From Formosa sediminum (GTDB lineage: Bacteria; Bacteroidota; Bacteroidia; Flavobacteriales; Flavobacteriaceae): 64,000 nucleotides of DNA. This document shows positions 17,046-25,379 of the stretch, in pieces. Position 1 is the first letter of the stretch, and each line of letters opens with the position of its first letter. Both the position numbers and the translations under genes were made by a program. Under the pieces are notes generated by a model. That model was not told where the DNA came from. It saw only the letters and a program-made list of their open reading frames with translations, and did no database searches. The stretch is taken from the NCBI RefSeq assembly GCF_007197735.1, contig NZ_CP041637.1:1488001-1552000 (forward strand), written 5' to 3'.

Positions 17046-18410
17046 ATGCTACACTACATTTTACAAACCATAGCGTTCCAGTTGTTCTTTTTATTGGTTT
17101 TCGATTTATTTTTAAAACACGAAACCTTTTTTAATTGGAACCGATTTTACTTATTATTTACGCCAATAGCTTCATTAATTTTGCCCGTAATTAAGATAAA
17201 TTCTTTTAAACAATTGGTCCCACAATCGTATGTAATCCAATTGCCAGAAGTTATTTTAAATCCCGATGCAAACACCTTACAAACGCAATTATTGCCAACT
17301 GTTTACCTTAAAAACAGCACTTCGTTTTGGTCTTGGGAAACTATACTTTATTTAGGTGTTGTTGTGGCGGCAGTCATTTTTTTGGTTAAAATATACAGAC
17401 TTATAAAAACCATTGTAAACAGCTATAAAAACGAGGAGAACGGACTCACTATTGTAACGATAAAAAACAGTACAACCGCATTTTCATTCTTTAATTATGT
17501 GTTTCTAGGGGACTGCATTCCAAAACATACTTATGCTACAATTTTATCTCACGAGAGTGTACATATAAAACAAAAACACAGTATCGATTTATTATTATTC
17601 GAGCTGCTTCGAATCCTATTTTGGTTTAATCCGTTAGTGTATATGTACCAAAATAGAATGGTTACACTTCACGAATATATTGCCGATGCATTGGTGGTAA
17701 AACATCAAGATAAAACAACTTACTATCAAAACTTGTTAAGTCAGGTTTTCGATGTCAATCATATTTCATTCATCAATCCATTTTTTAAACAATCATTAAT
17801 CAAAAAACGAATCATTATGTTAACAAAATCGAAATCAAAACAAATTCATTTATTAAAGTACGCCTTACTTGTTCCTATGGTGTGTAGTATGTTACTGTAC
17901 ACGTCATGTGATAAAGAAGCGGACAATTCTGAATCTACCGAAATGAAAACAAGTGAAGAACAGCTTCAGGAAAAAATAGATAAGCTTATGGAGGAGAATC
18001 CAAATGTGAAAATTGAAATTAGTGATGTAGAGTCTACCTCAGATGTAGATGTAGAAGTGCCTTATAGCGTTGTTGAACATCCACCGGTATTCTCTGGATG
18101 CGAAGACGTGCCTACAGCGGAACAAAAAAACTGCTTTTCTGGGAAAATTTCTCAATTTGTAGGACAGAATTTTAATACTGATTTAGCAACAACATTAGGG
18201 CTTTCTGGAAGACAACGCATTAGTGTGTTGTTTAAAATTGACAAAAGTGGAGATATTAAGGATGTAAAAGCAAGAGCACCGCACCCTGAATTAGAAGCGG
18301 AGGCTATTCGTGTTATTAATAAATTACCTAAAATGCAACCCGGTAAACAAAAAGGGAAAGAGGTTACTGTGCCCTATGTATTACCTATAGTATTTGAAGT
18401 GCAAGAATAG
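17046..18410 (+). CDS. BlaR1/MecR1-like M56 membrane metallopeptidase with TonB-like C-terminal domain
   Basis: The 454-residue protein has membrane helices near residues 5-22, 35-50 and 98-120, then a cytoplasmic zinc protease domain with HESVH (169-173) and downstream LHEYIADA (third ligand Glu210). A further helix lies around 271-285 (LLKYALLVPMVCSMLLY). The exported remainder is an acidic Glu/Asp-rich linker and a TonB C-terminal-like domain (about 345-454: HPPVFSGCED, then RQRISVLFKIDKSGDI, AIRVINKLPKMQPG). The usual BlaR1 penicillin-binding sensor is absent. M56 proteins with TonB-like tails are a Bacteroidota variant. It sits three bases after the repressor gene and should cleave or trigger cleavage of that repressor. 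The sensed signal is unknown. Confidence 0.9.
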   Translation: MLHYILQTIAFQLFFLLVFDLFLKHETFFNWNRFYLLFTPIASLILPVIKINSFKQLVPQSYVIQLPEVILNPDANTLQTQLLPTVYLKNSTSFWSWETILYLGVVVAAVIFLVKIYRLIKTIVNSYKNEENGLTIVTIKNSTTAFSFFNYVFLGDCIPKHTYATILSHESVHIKQKHSIDLLLFELLRILFWFNPLVYMYQNRMVTLHEYIADALVVKHQDKTTYYQNLLSQVFDVNHISFINPFFKQSLIKKRIIMLTKSKSKQIHLLKYALLVPMVCSMLLYTSCDKEADNSESTEMKTSEEQLQEKIDKLMEENPNVKIEISDVESTSDVDVEVPYSVVEHPPVFSGCEDVPTAEQKNCFSGKISQFVGQNFNTDLATTLGLSGRQRISVLFKIDKSGDIKDVKARAPHPELEAEAIRVINKLPKMQPGKQKGKEVTVPYVLPIVFEVQE

Positions 18411-18428
18411 AAAAAATAAAAAGTTATG

Positions 18429-18463
18429 AAAAAACCGAAGCTAATCCCTTCGGTTTTTTGTTT
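18429..18463 (+). terminator. Terminator after the BlaR1-like gene
   Basis: AAAAAACCGAAG (18429-18440) pairs with CTTCGGTTTTTT (18448-18459) around a 7-base loop and runs into GTTTT. Confidence 0.9.
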
Positions 18464-18565
18464 TAAGGTATAATATACCTGTCTTTAAGCATTTTCAATT
18501 AAGAATTGGTCTGGAAAAAGTGTTAAATTATAAAAATATTGTATTTTCGATTTTCATCTTGAACT

Positions 18566-19042
18566 ATGAAGCATTTCGTATTTATTCTAGCATTACTATT
18601 AATCTGCGCTTGCGATGATTTAAAGGTGAAAAAAACATCTACAGAAGCCATTTTAAATGAAGAATTAAAATCGTTTAAATGGAATGAAGTCGATGAATAT
18701 CCAACCTTTATCACTTGCGAAACCTCAGGCACCCAACAAGATCGAAAATTGTGTTTTGAGCAAACTTTGGCTGCTGTAATTTTAAAACGTATGCAAGCCG
18801 AACGTATTATTGTTAATAAAGATGTATTAGATACGGTACTTATTAAATTTAAAATTTCAGATGAAGGCCATTTAAGTTTATTAAACTTTAAGGTAGATTC
18901 GCTTACCCAAGCAGAAATCCCGAATATAAAATTTTTAATTACTTCTAGTTTAGATAGTCTTCCTAGTATAGAACCAGCAATTAAACGCGGACAAAAAGTG
19001 AATTCTGAATTTACACTACCTATTATAATAAAAGCAAATTAG
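18566..19042 (+). CDS. Small lipoprotein related to the TonB-like tail of the upstream peptidase
   Basis: This 158-residue protein has a type II signal peptide (FILALLLICAC, with acylation at Cys14 or Cys16). The mature part parallels the C-terminal domain of the preceding BlaR1-like protein. A YPTFITCET segment stands where that protein has PPVFSGCED, followed by RKLCFEQTLAAVILKRM, a strand LDTVLIKFKISDEGHLSLLNF, and a basic FTLPIIIKAN end. I read it as a stand-alone TonB C-terminal-like domain on a lipid anchor. Its stop codon overlaps the stop of the opposing glycosyltransferase gene by four bases (TTAG shared), so the two transcripts converge with no terminator between them. Function unknown; the relation to the neighbour is by eye. 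Confidence 0.65.
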   Translation: MKHFVFILALLLICACDDLKVKKTSTEAILNEELKSFKWNEVDEYPTFITCETSGTQQDRKLCFEQTLAAVILKRMQAERIIVNKDVLDTVLIKFKISDEGHLSLLNFKVDSLTQAEIPNIKFLITSSLDSLPSIEPAIKRGQKVNSEFTLPIIIKAN

Positions 19043-20169
19043 CTTTTAAATACACGATCTTTCCATGTGTAAGATGTTAACATTGAAGATACAGCAACAT
19101 ATGTGCAAAATAGAGGATATAATAAAGCGACTATAGCATACCATTTTAACCCTTCTTTCTGATTAAAAAACAAAGCAGTTTTATAGATAATTAAAAAGTC
19201 TACATAAAATTTTATAAGACTAATAACTGTAAAGTATAGCGGTGAAAAAGCCCTAATACACATTAAGGTAAATAAGCAAATTAGTAATGCATTCATACTT
19301 AATACTAATAGTCCTGTAATCTTACTAAACGTGTTTTTATATGCCTTAGTTTTAGAAGCCCAACGTTTACGCTGATTAATTAAATCTGAGAACGTGGGTT
19401 GTGCATGGGTATAAATTACTGCTTCTTGAGATTTTAAATACCTAACGCTTTCAGGAAATTTATCACTTACTTTTTCAAGTAAAAATATGTCGTCGCCACT
19501 CGCAATGGTATTGTTTTCGGCAAACCCATTTACAGTATAAAAAGCGTTTTTTGTGTAGGCTAAATTGGCACCGTTACATAAAAAAGGTTTATTAATACCA
19601 AATCCACCAATGGTTGCACCTTGTAAACTCATTACATCAAACCACTGGAACACATTTAAAAATTTTCTGGTTGTAATATAAGTAATTGGAGCAACAATAA
19701 ACTGAGACGTGTTATGCGCTTTAATAAACGTATTAAAGCTATGTAACCAAGTTTTAGGCAATATACAATCCGCATCTGTGGTTATTAACCATTCAAATTT
19801 AGATTTAGAAATAGCTAGAGTAATTGCATCTTTTTTTGGTGAATTAGAATAGCGTTTGTTTTGTAGTAACGTAATATTAAGCTGAGGTTGTGTTTCAATA
19901 AAATGCGATATAATAGCTTCAGAAGAATCCCTAGACCCATCATTAACTAATAATATTTCAAACATTTTTGGATCATAATCTAATTCTGAAATGGATTGTA
20001 ATAATTGTGGTAAATGTACAGCTTCATTTCTAAATGGGATGATAATAGAAAAACCAACATGATGATGTGTGCTAGTTGGTTTAAATATTTCAAGCTTTTT
20101 AAAACCTAAGTTTAAGCGTCCAATGAGACTAACATAGAGAATTACAATAATAACACTGAACACAACCAT
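19039..20169 (-). CDS. Membrane-anchored family 2 glycosyltransferase
   Basis: The 376-residue protein has one N-terminal helix, then a GT-A domain: FSIIIPFRNEA (about 40-50), ILLVNDGSRDSS, TTDADC as the metal-binding DxD, GDDIFLLEK as the probable catalytic acidic region, and QRKRW as the Q(R/Q)xRW motif of processive-type enzymes. Three C-terminal helices follow. It should transfer sugar from a nucleotide donor to a membrane or polysaccharide acceptor on the cytoplasmic face. It directly follows the flippase-like gene (three-base gap), so the two probably act on the same product, perhaps a glycolipid. Donor and product are not recognisable. Confidence 0.87.
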   Translation of the reverse strand: MVVFSVIIVILYVSLIGRLNLGFKKLEIFKPTSTHHHVGFSIIIPFRNEAVHLPQLLQSISELDYDPKMFEILLVNDGSRDSSEAIISHFIETQPQLNITLLQNKRYSNSPKKDAITLAISKSKFEWLITTDADCILPKTWLHSFNTFIKAHNTSQFIVAPITYITTRKFLNVFQWFDVMSLQGATIGGFGINKPFLCNGANLAYTKNAFYTVNGFAENNTIASGDDIFLLEKVSDKFPESVRYLKSQEAVIYTHAQPTFSDLINQRKRWASKTKAYKNTFSKITGLLVLSMNALLICLFTLMCIRAFSPLYFTVISLIKFYVDFLIIYKTALFFNQKEGLKWYAIVALLYPLFCTYVAVSSMLTSYTWKDRVFKS

Positions 20170-20172
20170 ACA

Positions 20173-21135
20173 TTAAGATTTTATGAATTTAAAATGCATA
20201 ATATAATAACAACCTAGAAGACTTGGGATAACAACATTAAATAGCCACATAATAGTAATGCAACTTAAAATAATAGCTTCAGAAATATTAAAAAACGAAA
20301 ATAAATATACTGCGATACCACCTTTTAAAACTACGTCAAATATAAAAATGCTAGGTAAAACAGAGACTAAAAGATACATGCTAGAAATAATCATCATAGC
20401 GTTTGCATAACTTAAATTAACACGAAATAAGTCTAATAAAACATAAAATTGAAATGAAAAGATTAAATATCGTATTACAGAAAATAAAAATGTCTTAAAA
20501 AATAAAGATGGTGAAATTGAAGTTATAAAATGTTTTGTTTTGCCTATCCAAGTGTCAGTTTTTTTATAATGGATTAACACCGTAAATAGTAAGAAAATAA
20601 AGCTTATAAAAGCAGATAGCGTTATCCAATTTAAGGTTTTTAAATGTATTTGTAACTTAAAATTAGAAAATAAAAATAACAGACCAATACTTCCAAATAT
20701 AGTTGTAACCAACATTTGTGCTAGGTTGCCAATTCCATTTAAACCTACAATTTTTATGCGCAGTTTAGACGAAAAATATAAGGCTTTTGCCCCGTAATCT
20801 CCAATGCGGTTTGGAGTAAATATAGAGGCAGTATGGGCTCCTAATGTTTGTTCTATTGCCGTTTTAAATGTTATGTTTTTAACAGTCTGTACAAGATATT
20901 TCCATTTTATAATCTCAAAAAACCAATTTAAACCCGATAATAATGTGATTATAAAAATAGAATTAAGAGAAAATAAATTATTCGTTAAGATAGTTGTGTA
21001 AAATTCAGAAATTGATAAATCATTGTTGTTGAATAGTTTATAATATATAAAGTAAAAACTAAAAACAATAATGCTTATCTTAACAAAGTAAATTAAGAAT
21101 TGATAAGATTTAAAAGTATGTGTTTTAACATGCAT
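20173..21135 (-). CDS. LPG-synthase/flippase-like (UPF0104) membrane protein
   Basis: The 320-residue protein is nearly all membrane, with about eight helices. Patterns of the lysylphosphatidylglycerol synthase TM region (PF03706-like) include FEIIKWKYLVQT, LGAHTASIFTPNRIGDYGAKALYFSSK around 93-119, and a Gly-containing LKGGIAVYLFSF segment. The soluble aminoacyl-transfer domain of MprF is absent, so it is more likely a lipid- or glycolipid-translocating protein than an aminoacyl-lipid synthase. It is co-transcribed with a glycosyltransferase three bases downstream. The start is 27 bases from the divergently oriented outer-membrane protein gene, so both promoters overlap. Confidence 0.75.
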   Translation of the reverse strand: MHVKTHTFKSYQFLIYFVKISIIVFSFYFIYYKLFNNNDLSISEFYTTILTNNLFSLNSIFIITLLSGLNWFFEIIKWKYLVQTVKNITFKTAIEQTLGAHTASIFTPNRIGDYGAKALYFSSKLRIKIVGLNGIGNLAQMLVTTIFGSIGLLFLFSNFKLQIHLKTLNWITLSAFISFIFLLFTVLIHYKKTDTWIGKTKHFITSISPSLFFKTFLFSVIRYLIFSFQFYVLLDLFRVNLSYANAMMIISSMYLLVSVLPSIFIFDVVLKGGIAVYLFSFFNISEAIILSCITIMWLFNVVIPSLLGCYYIMHFKFIKS

Positions 21136-21162
21136 ATTGCAAATTAAACCTTTTATTATAAG

Positions 21163-21813
21163 ATGTCTTCTATTTTAAAACAACAAAAACGTAAAACGCT
21201 CTTCGTTATTTTTTTATTTCTATTTTCTTATTCCGGATTCGCTCAAATTGAAGAAGATGTATTGCGGTTTGAACTGGGTTTTGGATTAAATCAGGCTTTT
21301 AATAACGGCTATCCCGAGACATTTTCTAGTAAAGGACTAAATTTACCTACAATAAATGTGGGTGCCCAATATATGTTTACAGAACAACTTGGAGCAAAAT
21401 TTGATTTAGGTTTTAACCGTTTAAAGGGTGAAGGAAGTACAGATGATTTTAAAATTAATTATACGCGTTTAAACCTACAAGGTGTGTATGATTATACTCA
21501 TATTGTAGGGTTACATGAGGTTAAAAAATTAAAATTTCAAGCACATGCGGGTCCAGGGTTTTCATTTGTTAGGCCTATGAGTATTCCTTATAATAACGAT
21601 CAGAATTTTTTTAACGCCATAATTGGATCAGAATTTTTATACAGATTAAATCAAAATTCGTCAGTATTTTTTGATGTATCTTATATCCATGGCTTTACAA
21701 GTCCTGATAGTTATTTATACCCTTCTGAGGGGTTAGGAGCTTTTAATGGCAGTATACTTACCTTTACAATTGGCATTTCCCTATCTTTGAGCGGATGTTA
21801 TTATTGTAATTAA
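21163..21813 (+). CDS. Outer-membrane beta-barrel protein (porin-like, OmpA-barrel type)
   Basis: The 216-residue protein starts with a Lys-rich N-terminus and a signal peptide ending YSGFAQ. Alternating-hydrophobicity strands follow (LRFELGFGLNQAF, INVGAQYMFTEQLGAKFDLGF, LKFQAHAGPGFSFVRP, SVFFDVSYIHGF, TFTIGISLSL), the layout of an eight-stranded PF13568-type barrel. It ends in an odd Cys-containing tail SGCYYCN. Its stop overlaps the ruvC start by one base (TAATG), so the two are translationally coupled although functionally unrelated. No ligand is suggested. Confidence 0.75.
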   Translation: MSSILKQQKRKTLFVIFLFLFSYSGFAQIEEDVLRFELGFGLNQAFNNGYPETFSSKGLNLPTINVGAQYMFTEQLGAKFDLGFNRLKGEGSTDDFKINYTRLNLQGVYDYTHIVGLHEVKKLKFQAHAGPGFSFVRPMSIPYNNDQNFFNAIIGSEFLYRLNQNSSVFFDVSYIHGFTSPDSYLYPSEGLGAFNGSILTFTIGISLSLSGCYYCN

Positions 21814-22418
21814 TGAGTAAGGAACGTATTATTTTAGGGATTGATCCCGGAACCACAATTATGGGGTTTGGACTTATAAAAGTTGTAGGTAAAACTATGT
21901 CTTTTCTGCAATTGAATGAATTGGATTTAAAAAAATACGATGATCATTACTTAAAACTTAAACTTATTTTTGAACGTACTATTGAACTTATAGAGACGCA
22001 TCATCCCGATGAAATAGCTATCGAAGCGCCTTTTTTTGGTAAAAATGTTCAGAGTATGCTTAAGCTTGGGCGTGCACAAGGTGTCGCTATGGCAGCTGGT
22101 TTATCTCGAGAAGTACCAATTACAGAATATTCTCCTAAAAAAATTAAAATGGCTATTACCGGAAATGGTAATGCTAGTAAAGAACAAGTTGCAAGAATGT
22201 TACAGAGTGTGTTAGGTTTAAAATCGCTACCTAAAAATTTAGACTCTACAGATGGACTTGCAGCAGCAGTGTGCCATTTTTATAATGAAGGTCGTGTAGA
22301 AGTTGGTAAAAACTATACGGGTTGGGCTAGTTTTGTTAAGCAAAATGAATCACGAGTTAAATCGCCTACTACAAAAAAAACAACAATTAAGTCGGGAGTA
22401 AAACAGATTAAAAAATGA
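21813..22418 (+). CDS. ruvC: Holliday junction resolvase RuvC
   Basis: RuvC cuts four-way recombination junctions as a dimer with RuvAB. All four catalytic acidic residues are present: Asp11 in GIDPGTT, Glu71 in AIEAPFFG, and Asp144 and Asp147 in DSTDGLAAAVCH. The family loop LGRAQGVAMAA is also intact. The 201-residue length exceeds the about 173 residues typical of the E. coli protein because of a basic Lys/Thr-rich tail from about residue 178. It overlaps the upstream barrel gene by one base and the downstream hemW by four (ATGA), so it sits inside a tightly packed operon. Confidence 0.96.
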   Translation: MSKERIILGIDPGTTIMGFGLIKVVGKTMSFLQLNELDLKKYDDHYLKLKLIFERTIELIETHHPDEIAIEAPFFGKNVQSMLKLGRAQGVAMAAGLSREVPITEYSPKKIKMAITGNGNASKEQVARMLQSVLGLKSLPKNLDSTDGLAAAVCHFYNEGRVEVGKNYTGWASFVKQNESRVKSPTTKKTTIKSGVKQIKK

Positions 22419-23581
22419 ATTTAAAACCACAGACGAGCTCTTCTAATCAGTCAGAACGTGTTGGCATTTATATTCATATTCCATTTTGTAAACAAGCTTG
22501 TTTTTATTGCGATTTTCATTTCTCTACATCCTTAAAAAAAAAGGATGAATTAATAGAAGCTTTAATTGTAGAATTAGACATCAGAAAGAACGAGTTTAAA
22601 AACAGTACTGTAGCAACTATTTATTTTGGAGGAGGTACACCAAGTGTATTAACATTACATGAAATTGAATCTATTTTAGATGCTGTATTTTTACATTATA
22701 CTGTTGTTGATGATCCCGAAATTACATTAGAGGCTAATCCTGACGATCTTACAGCGTCTAAGATTATAGAGCTTTCTAAAAGTAAAATTAATCGTTTAAG
22801 TATTGGTGTGCAATCCTTCTTTGAAGCCGATTTAAAACTCATGAATCGTGCACACAATGCCGCAGAAGCTAAAAAGTGTTTAACCTTGGCCACACAGTAT
22901 TTTAATAATATTTCTGTCGATTTAATTTATGGTATTCCAGGGGGTACAAATCAGCAATGGCAAGAAAATATTCAAACGGTATTAGATTTTAATATTCCAC
23001 ATATCTCAAGTTATGCACTAACTGTAGAACCCAAAACAGCATTAGATGCCTTAATAAAAAAAGGCAAAATAGAGGATGTAAACGAGAGGCAAGCCGAAAC
23101 CCAATTTCGTGTATTAATAGAGCAATTAACAGCTCACGGATTTAAGCATTATGAATTGTCTAATTTTGCAAAACCCGGATATTACAGCATTAATAACTCA
23201 GCCTATTGGCAAGGTAAAAAATATATTGGGATTGGTCCTTCTGCACATTCTTTTACAGGGAACTCCAGAAGTTGGAATGTTGCTAATAATTCAAAATATA
23301 TTAAAGCTTTAGCTTCTAAAATATTACCAAGTGAAGTCGAATACTTGTCTGTAAACGATAAGTATAACGAATATGTAATGACTGGACTGCGTACCATGTG
23401 GGGGCTCTCTTTACCATTTGTAGAAACCCAATTTGGATTAGATTTTAAATTGTATGTATTAGAACAATCTAACAAATATATAGAAGACGGTTTATTGTAT
23501 ATAGAAGCCAATTGCCTCAAAGTAAGTGATAAAGGCAAATTTTTAAGTGATGGCATTGCGTCTCATTTATTCAAAATTTAA
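22415..23581 (+). CDS. hemW: Radical SAM heme chaperone HemW (coproporphyrinogen dehydrogenase-like)
   Basis: The 388-residue radical SAM protein has the cluster motif CKQACFYC (Cys25, Cys29, Cys32) preceded by GIYIHIPF, then YFGGGTPS, the SAM-binding glycine motif, and a C-terminal HemW domain. Its N-terminal hallmark HIPFC with a following Cys three residues on distinguishes HemN/HemW. HemW acts as a heme-delivery chaperone rather than the anaerobic oxidase. Conserved SIGVQSF and DLIYGIPG are also present. The four-base overlap with ruvC indicates coupled translation. HemW is favoured over HemN because HemN proteins are longer with a different N-terminal extension. Confidence 0.93.
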   Translation: MNLKPQTSSSNQSERVGIYIHIPFCKQACFYCDFHFSTSLKKKDELIEALIVELDIRKNEFKNSTVATIYFGGGTPSVLTLHEIESILDAVFLHYTVVDDPEITLEANPDDLTASKIIELSKSKINRLSIGVQSFFEADLKLMNRAHNAAEAKKCLTLATQYFNNISVDLIYGIPGGTNQQWQENIQTVLDFNIPHISSYALTVEPKTALDALIKKGKIEDVNERQAETQFRVLIEQLTAHGFKHYELSNFAKPGYYSINNSAYWQGKKYIGIGPSAHSFTGNSRSWNVANNSKYIKALASKILPSEVEYLSVNDKYNEYVMTGLRTMWGLSLPFVETQFGLDFKLYVLEQSNKYIEDGLLYIEANCLKVSDKGKFLSDGIASHLFKI

Positions 23582-23593
23582 AACATATAAAAA

Positions 23594-24349
23594 ATGATTG
23601 CAAGTATTCAAACCAATTCAAAAAAATATAAAATAGATCTTACTAAGCCTATTGATATTTCTATACCATTACGCGGATCGCATACTAATGTATCTGCATG
23701 GTACGTAGATCCTCCAAAAATGGAAGCGGTAAAAGACGATAGTGGATTCTCTGCTCGCGTATCTGAAGGAGCAGCATTCAATTTTAATAATATTTCATTT
23801 AATCCGCATGCACATGGTACACATACAGAATGTGTAGGATATTTAACACGTAAATTTAACTCTATAAACACAAGTTTAAAGCAGTTTTTTTTCTTAGCAG
23901 AAGTGATTACTGTTGCCGTAGAAAAATTAGAAGACGATTTAGTTATTTCTAAAAAGCAATTACAGTTTGCTCTAGGAAACAAAAAACGTAAAGCAGTTGT
24001 TATAAGAACTATTCCCAATACAACAGAAAAATTAAATCAAGACTACGCACATACAAACCCACCGTATTTAATGGAAGATGCAGCCCAATACTTGCGTGAA
24101 AAAGGTGTGGAACATTTGTTAGTAGATTTGCCTAGTTTAGATAAAGAAAAGGATAACGGAGAATTACTTGCGCATCATGCTTTTTGGAATACCAAAGGAC
24201 AGATTAGAAAGCAAGCCACTATTACAGAGCTAATATATGTTCAGAATTTTGTTCAGGATGGAACATACTTTTTAAACTTGCAAATTGCACCTTTTGAAAA
24301 TGATGCAACACCAAGTAAACCTGTATTATATGAAGTTATTACATCTTAA
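23594..24349 (+). CDS. Cyclase-family (kynurenine formamidase-like) hydrolase
   Basis: The 251-residue protein belongs to the PF04199 cyclase family, metal-dependent hydrolases that include bacterial kynurenine formamidase and isatin hydrolase. The opening LTKPIDISIPLR and the metal motif HAHGTHTECVGYL (residues about 75-87, family form HxGTHxD) are visible, as are VRTIPNT, a strand HLLVDLPSLDKEKDNG and a later HHAFW. In the metal motif Glu-Cys replaces the usual Asp-containing end. It follows hemW by 12 bases. The substrate cannot be told; no tryptophan-catabolism genes are nearby. Confidence 0.82.
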   Translation: MIASIQTNSKKYKIDLTKPIDISIPLRGSHTNVSAWYVDPPKMEAVKDDSGFSARVSEGAAFNFNNISFNPHAHGTHTECVGYLTRKFNSINTSLKQFFFLAEVITVAVEKLEDDLVISKKQLQFALGNKKRKAVVIRTIPNTTEKLNQDYAHTNPPYLMEDAAQYLREKGVEHLLVDLPSLDKEKDNGELLAHHAFWNTKGQIRKQATITELIYVQNFVQDGTYFLNLQIAPFENDATPSKPVLYEVITS

Positions 24350-24389
24350 ATTACCTAAATTCCCTTTAAACGTAAATTTAGTTTGACTT

Positions 24390-24755
24390 ATGAAATCTAT
24401 TCTAAAATTAGAAGAAATAGCCATGTTTGCAATCTCACTATGGTTATTTAGTTTGTTGTCCTTTAATTGGTGGTGGTATGCTGTGTTATTTTTTATGCCA
24501 GATTTAAGTTTTGTAGGGTATGCTGTAAATACTAAAATAGGTGCTATGTGTTACAATATATTACATCATAAAGGATTGGCTATCTTATTATATTTAACTG
24601 GTGTATATTATAATATAGAAAGTTTACAATTAGTAGGTGTTGTAATGTTTGGTCATGCCGCATTCGATCGTGTATTCGGGTATGGACTAAAATATAAAGA
24701 TAGTTTTAATCATACACATTTAGGGGTTATCGGAAAAACTTCAGATTTAAAATGA
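24390..24755 (+). CDS. DUF4260 family membrane protein
   Basis: The 121-residue protein has about four short membrane helices and the signature of DUF4260 (YvrG-like): LEEIAMF at the start, FFMPDLSFVGYAVNTKIGA around 33-51, YNILHHKG, and a C-terminal GHAAFDRVFGYGLKY with SFNHTHLG. Conserved His and Asp in the last helix are typical of the family, whose function is unknown. Its stop overlaps the next gene start by four bases (ATGA). Confidence 0.85.
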   Translation: MKSILKLEEIAMFAISLWLFSLLSFNWWWYAVLFFMPDLSFVGYAVNTKIGAMCYNILHHKGLAILLYLTGVYYNIESLQLVGVVMFGHAAFDRVFGYGLKYKDSFNHTHLGVIGKTSDLK

Positions 24756-25117
24756 ATATAGAGCAGCTTTACAAATACTGTCAGACCAAGAAAGGTGTTA
24801 CCGAGACTTTTCCATTCGATAATACAACATTAGTTTTTAAAGTTTTAGGTAAGATGTTTTTGTTAACCTCCTTAAAAAGTTGGGAAGAAGGTGAGCCTGC
24901 AATAAATTTAAAATGCGATCCTATAAAAGCAGAAACCTTAAGAGCTAATTACCAGAGTATAATTCCGGGTTACCACATGAGTAAAAAACATTGGAATACC
25001 TTACAATTAAATCAAGGCGATTTAGATACACCTTTAGTTTTAAGTCTTATAGATCATTCTTACGATTTAGTGGTAGAGGGATTACCTAAAAAGTTGCGAG
25101 ATAGTCTGACGAGGTAG
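24752..25117 (+). CDS. MmcQ/YjbR-family protein
   Basis: This 121-residue soluble protein has the CyaY-like fold signature of MmcQ/YjbR: YCQTKKGVTETFPFDNTTLVFKVLGKMF (residues 9-36), an INLKCDP strand, GYHMSKKHWNTLQL, and LIDHSYDLVVEGLPKKLR at the end. Members may bind DNA and their physiological role is unsettled. It shares a transcript with the preceding DUF4260 gene. The following 262-base spacer has a weak hairpin at 25201-25225 and no clear promoter pair. Confidence 0.9.
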   Translation: MNIEQLYKYCQTKKGVTETFPFDNTTLVFKVLGKMFLLTSLKSWEEGEPAINLKCDPIKAETLRANYQSIIPGYHMSKKHWNTLQLNQGDLDTPLVLSLIDHSYDLVVEGLPKKLRDSLTR

Positions 25118-25379
25118 TAATATAATTTAGTTTTTACTTCCGTAAATTATGGTTTTATAATATTCACAACACATCAAATTATGCCATCCATTTTAATACT
25201 TTGGTAAGAGAAAGGCTTCTCCCAATGGATTATCTTATCTTTGAATTTGTAATTATGCTATCTCTCTAAATACAATACGATATTTCTAAGGTTAGATATC
25301 TTAAAATTCAATATGTTTTACATCCCCAAAAAATACACCTTTAATTTAGATAACTCTCATCTAAACAAAATTATATAAC

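Noticed and set aside
25201-25225. Hairpin TTGG...CCAA with inner GAGAA/TTCTC
   Set aside because: The stem is interrupted, with no T run and no nearby function; too weak to call a terminator or switch.
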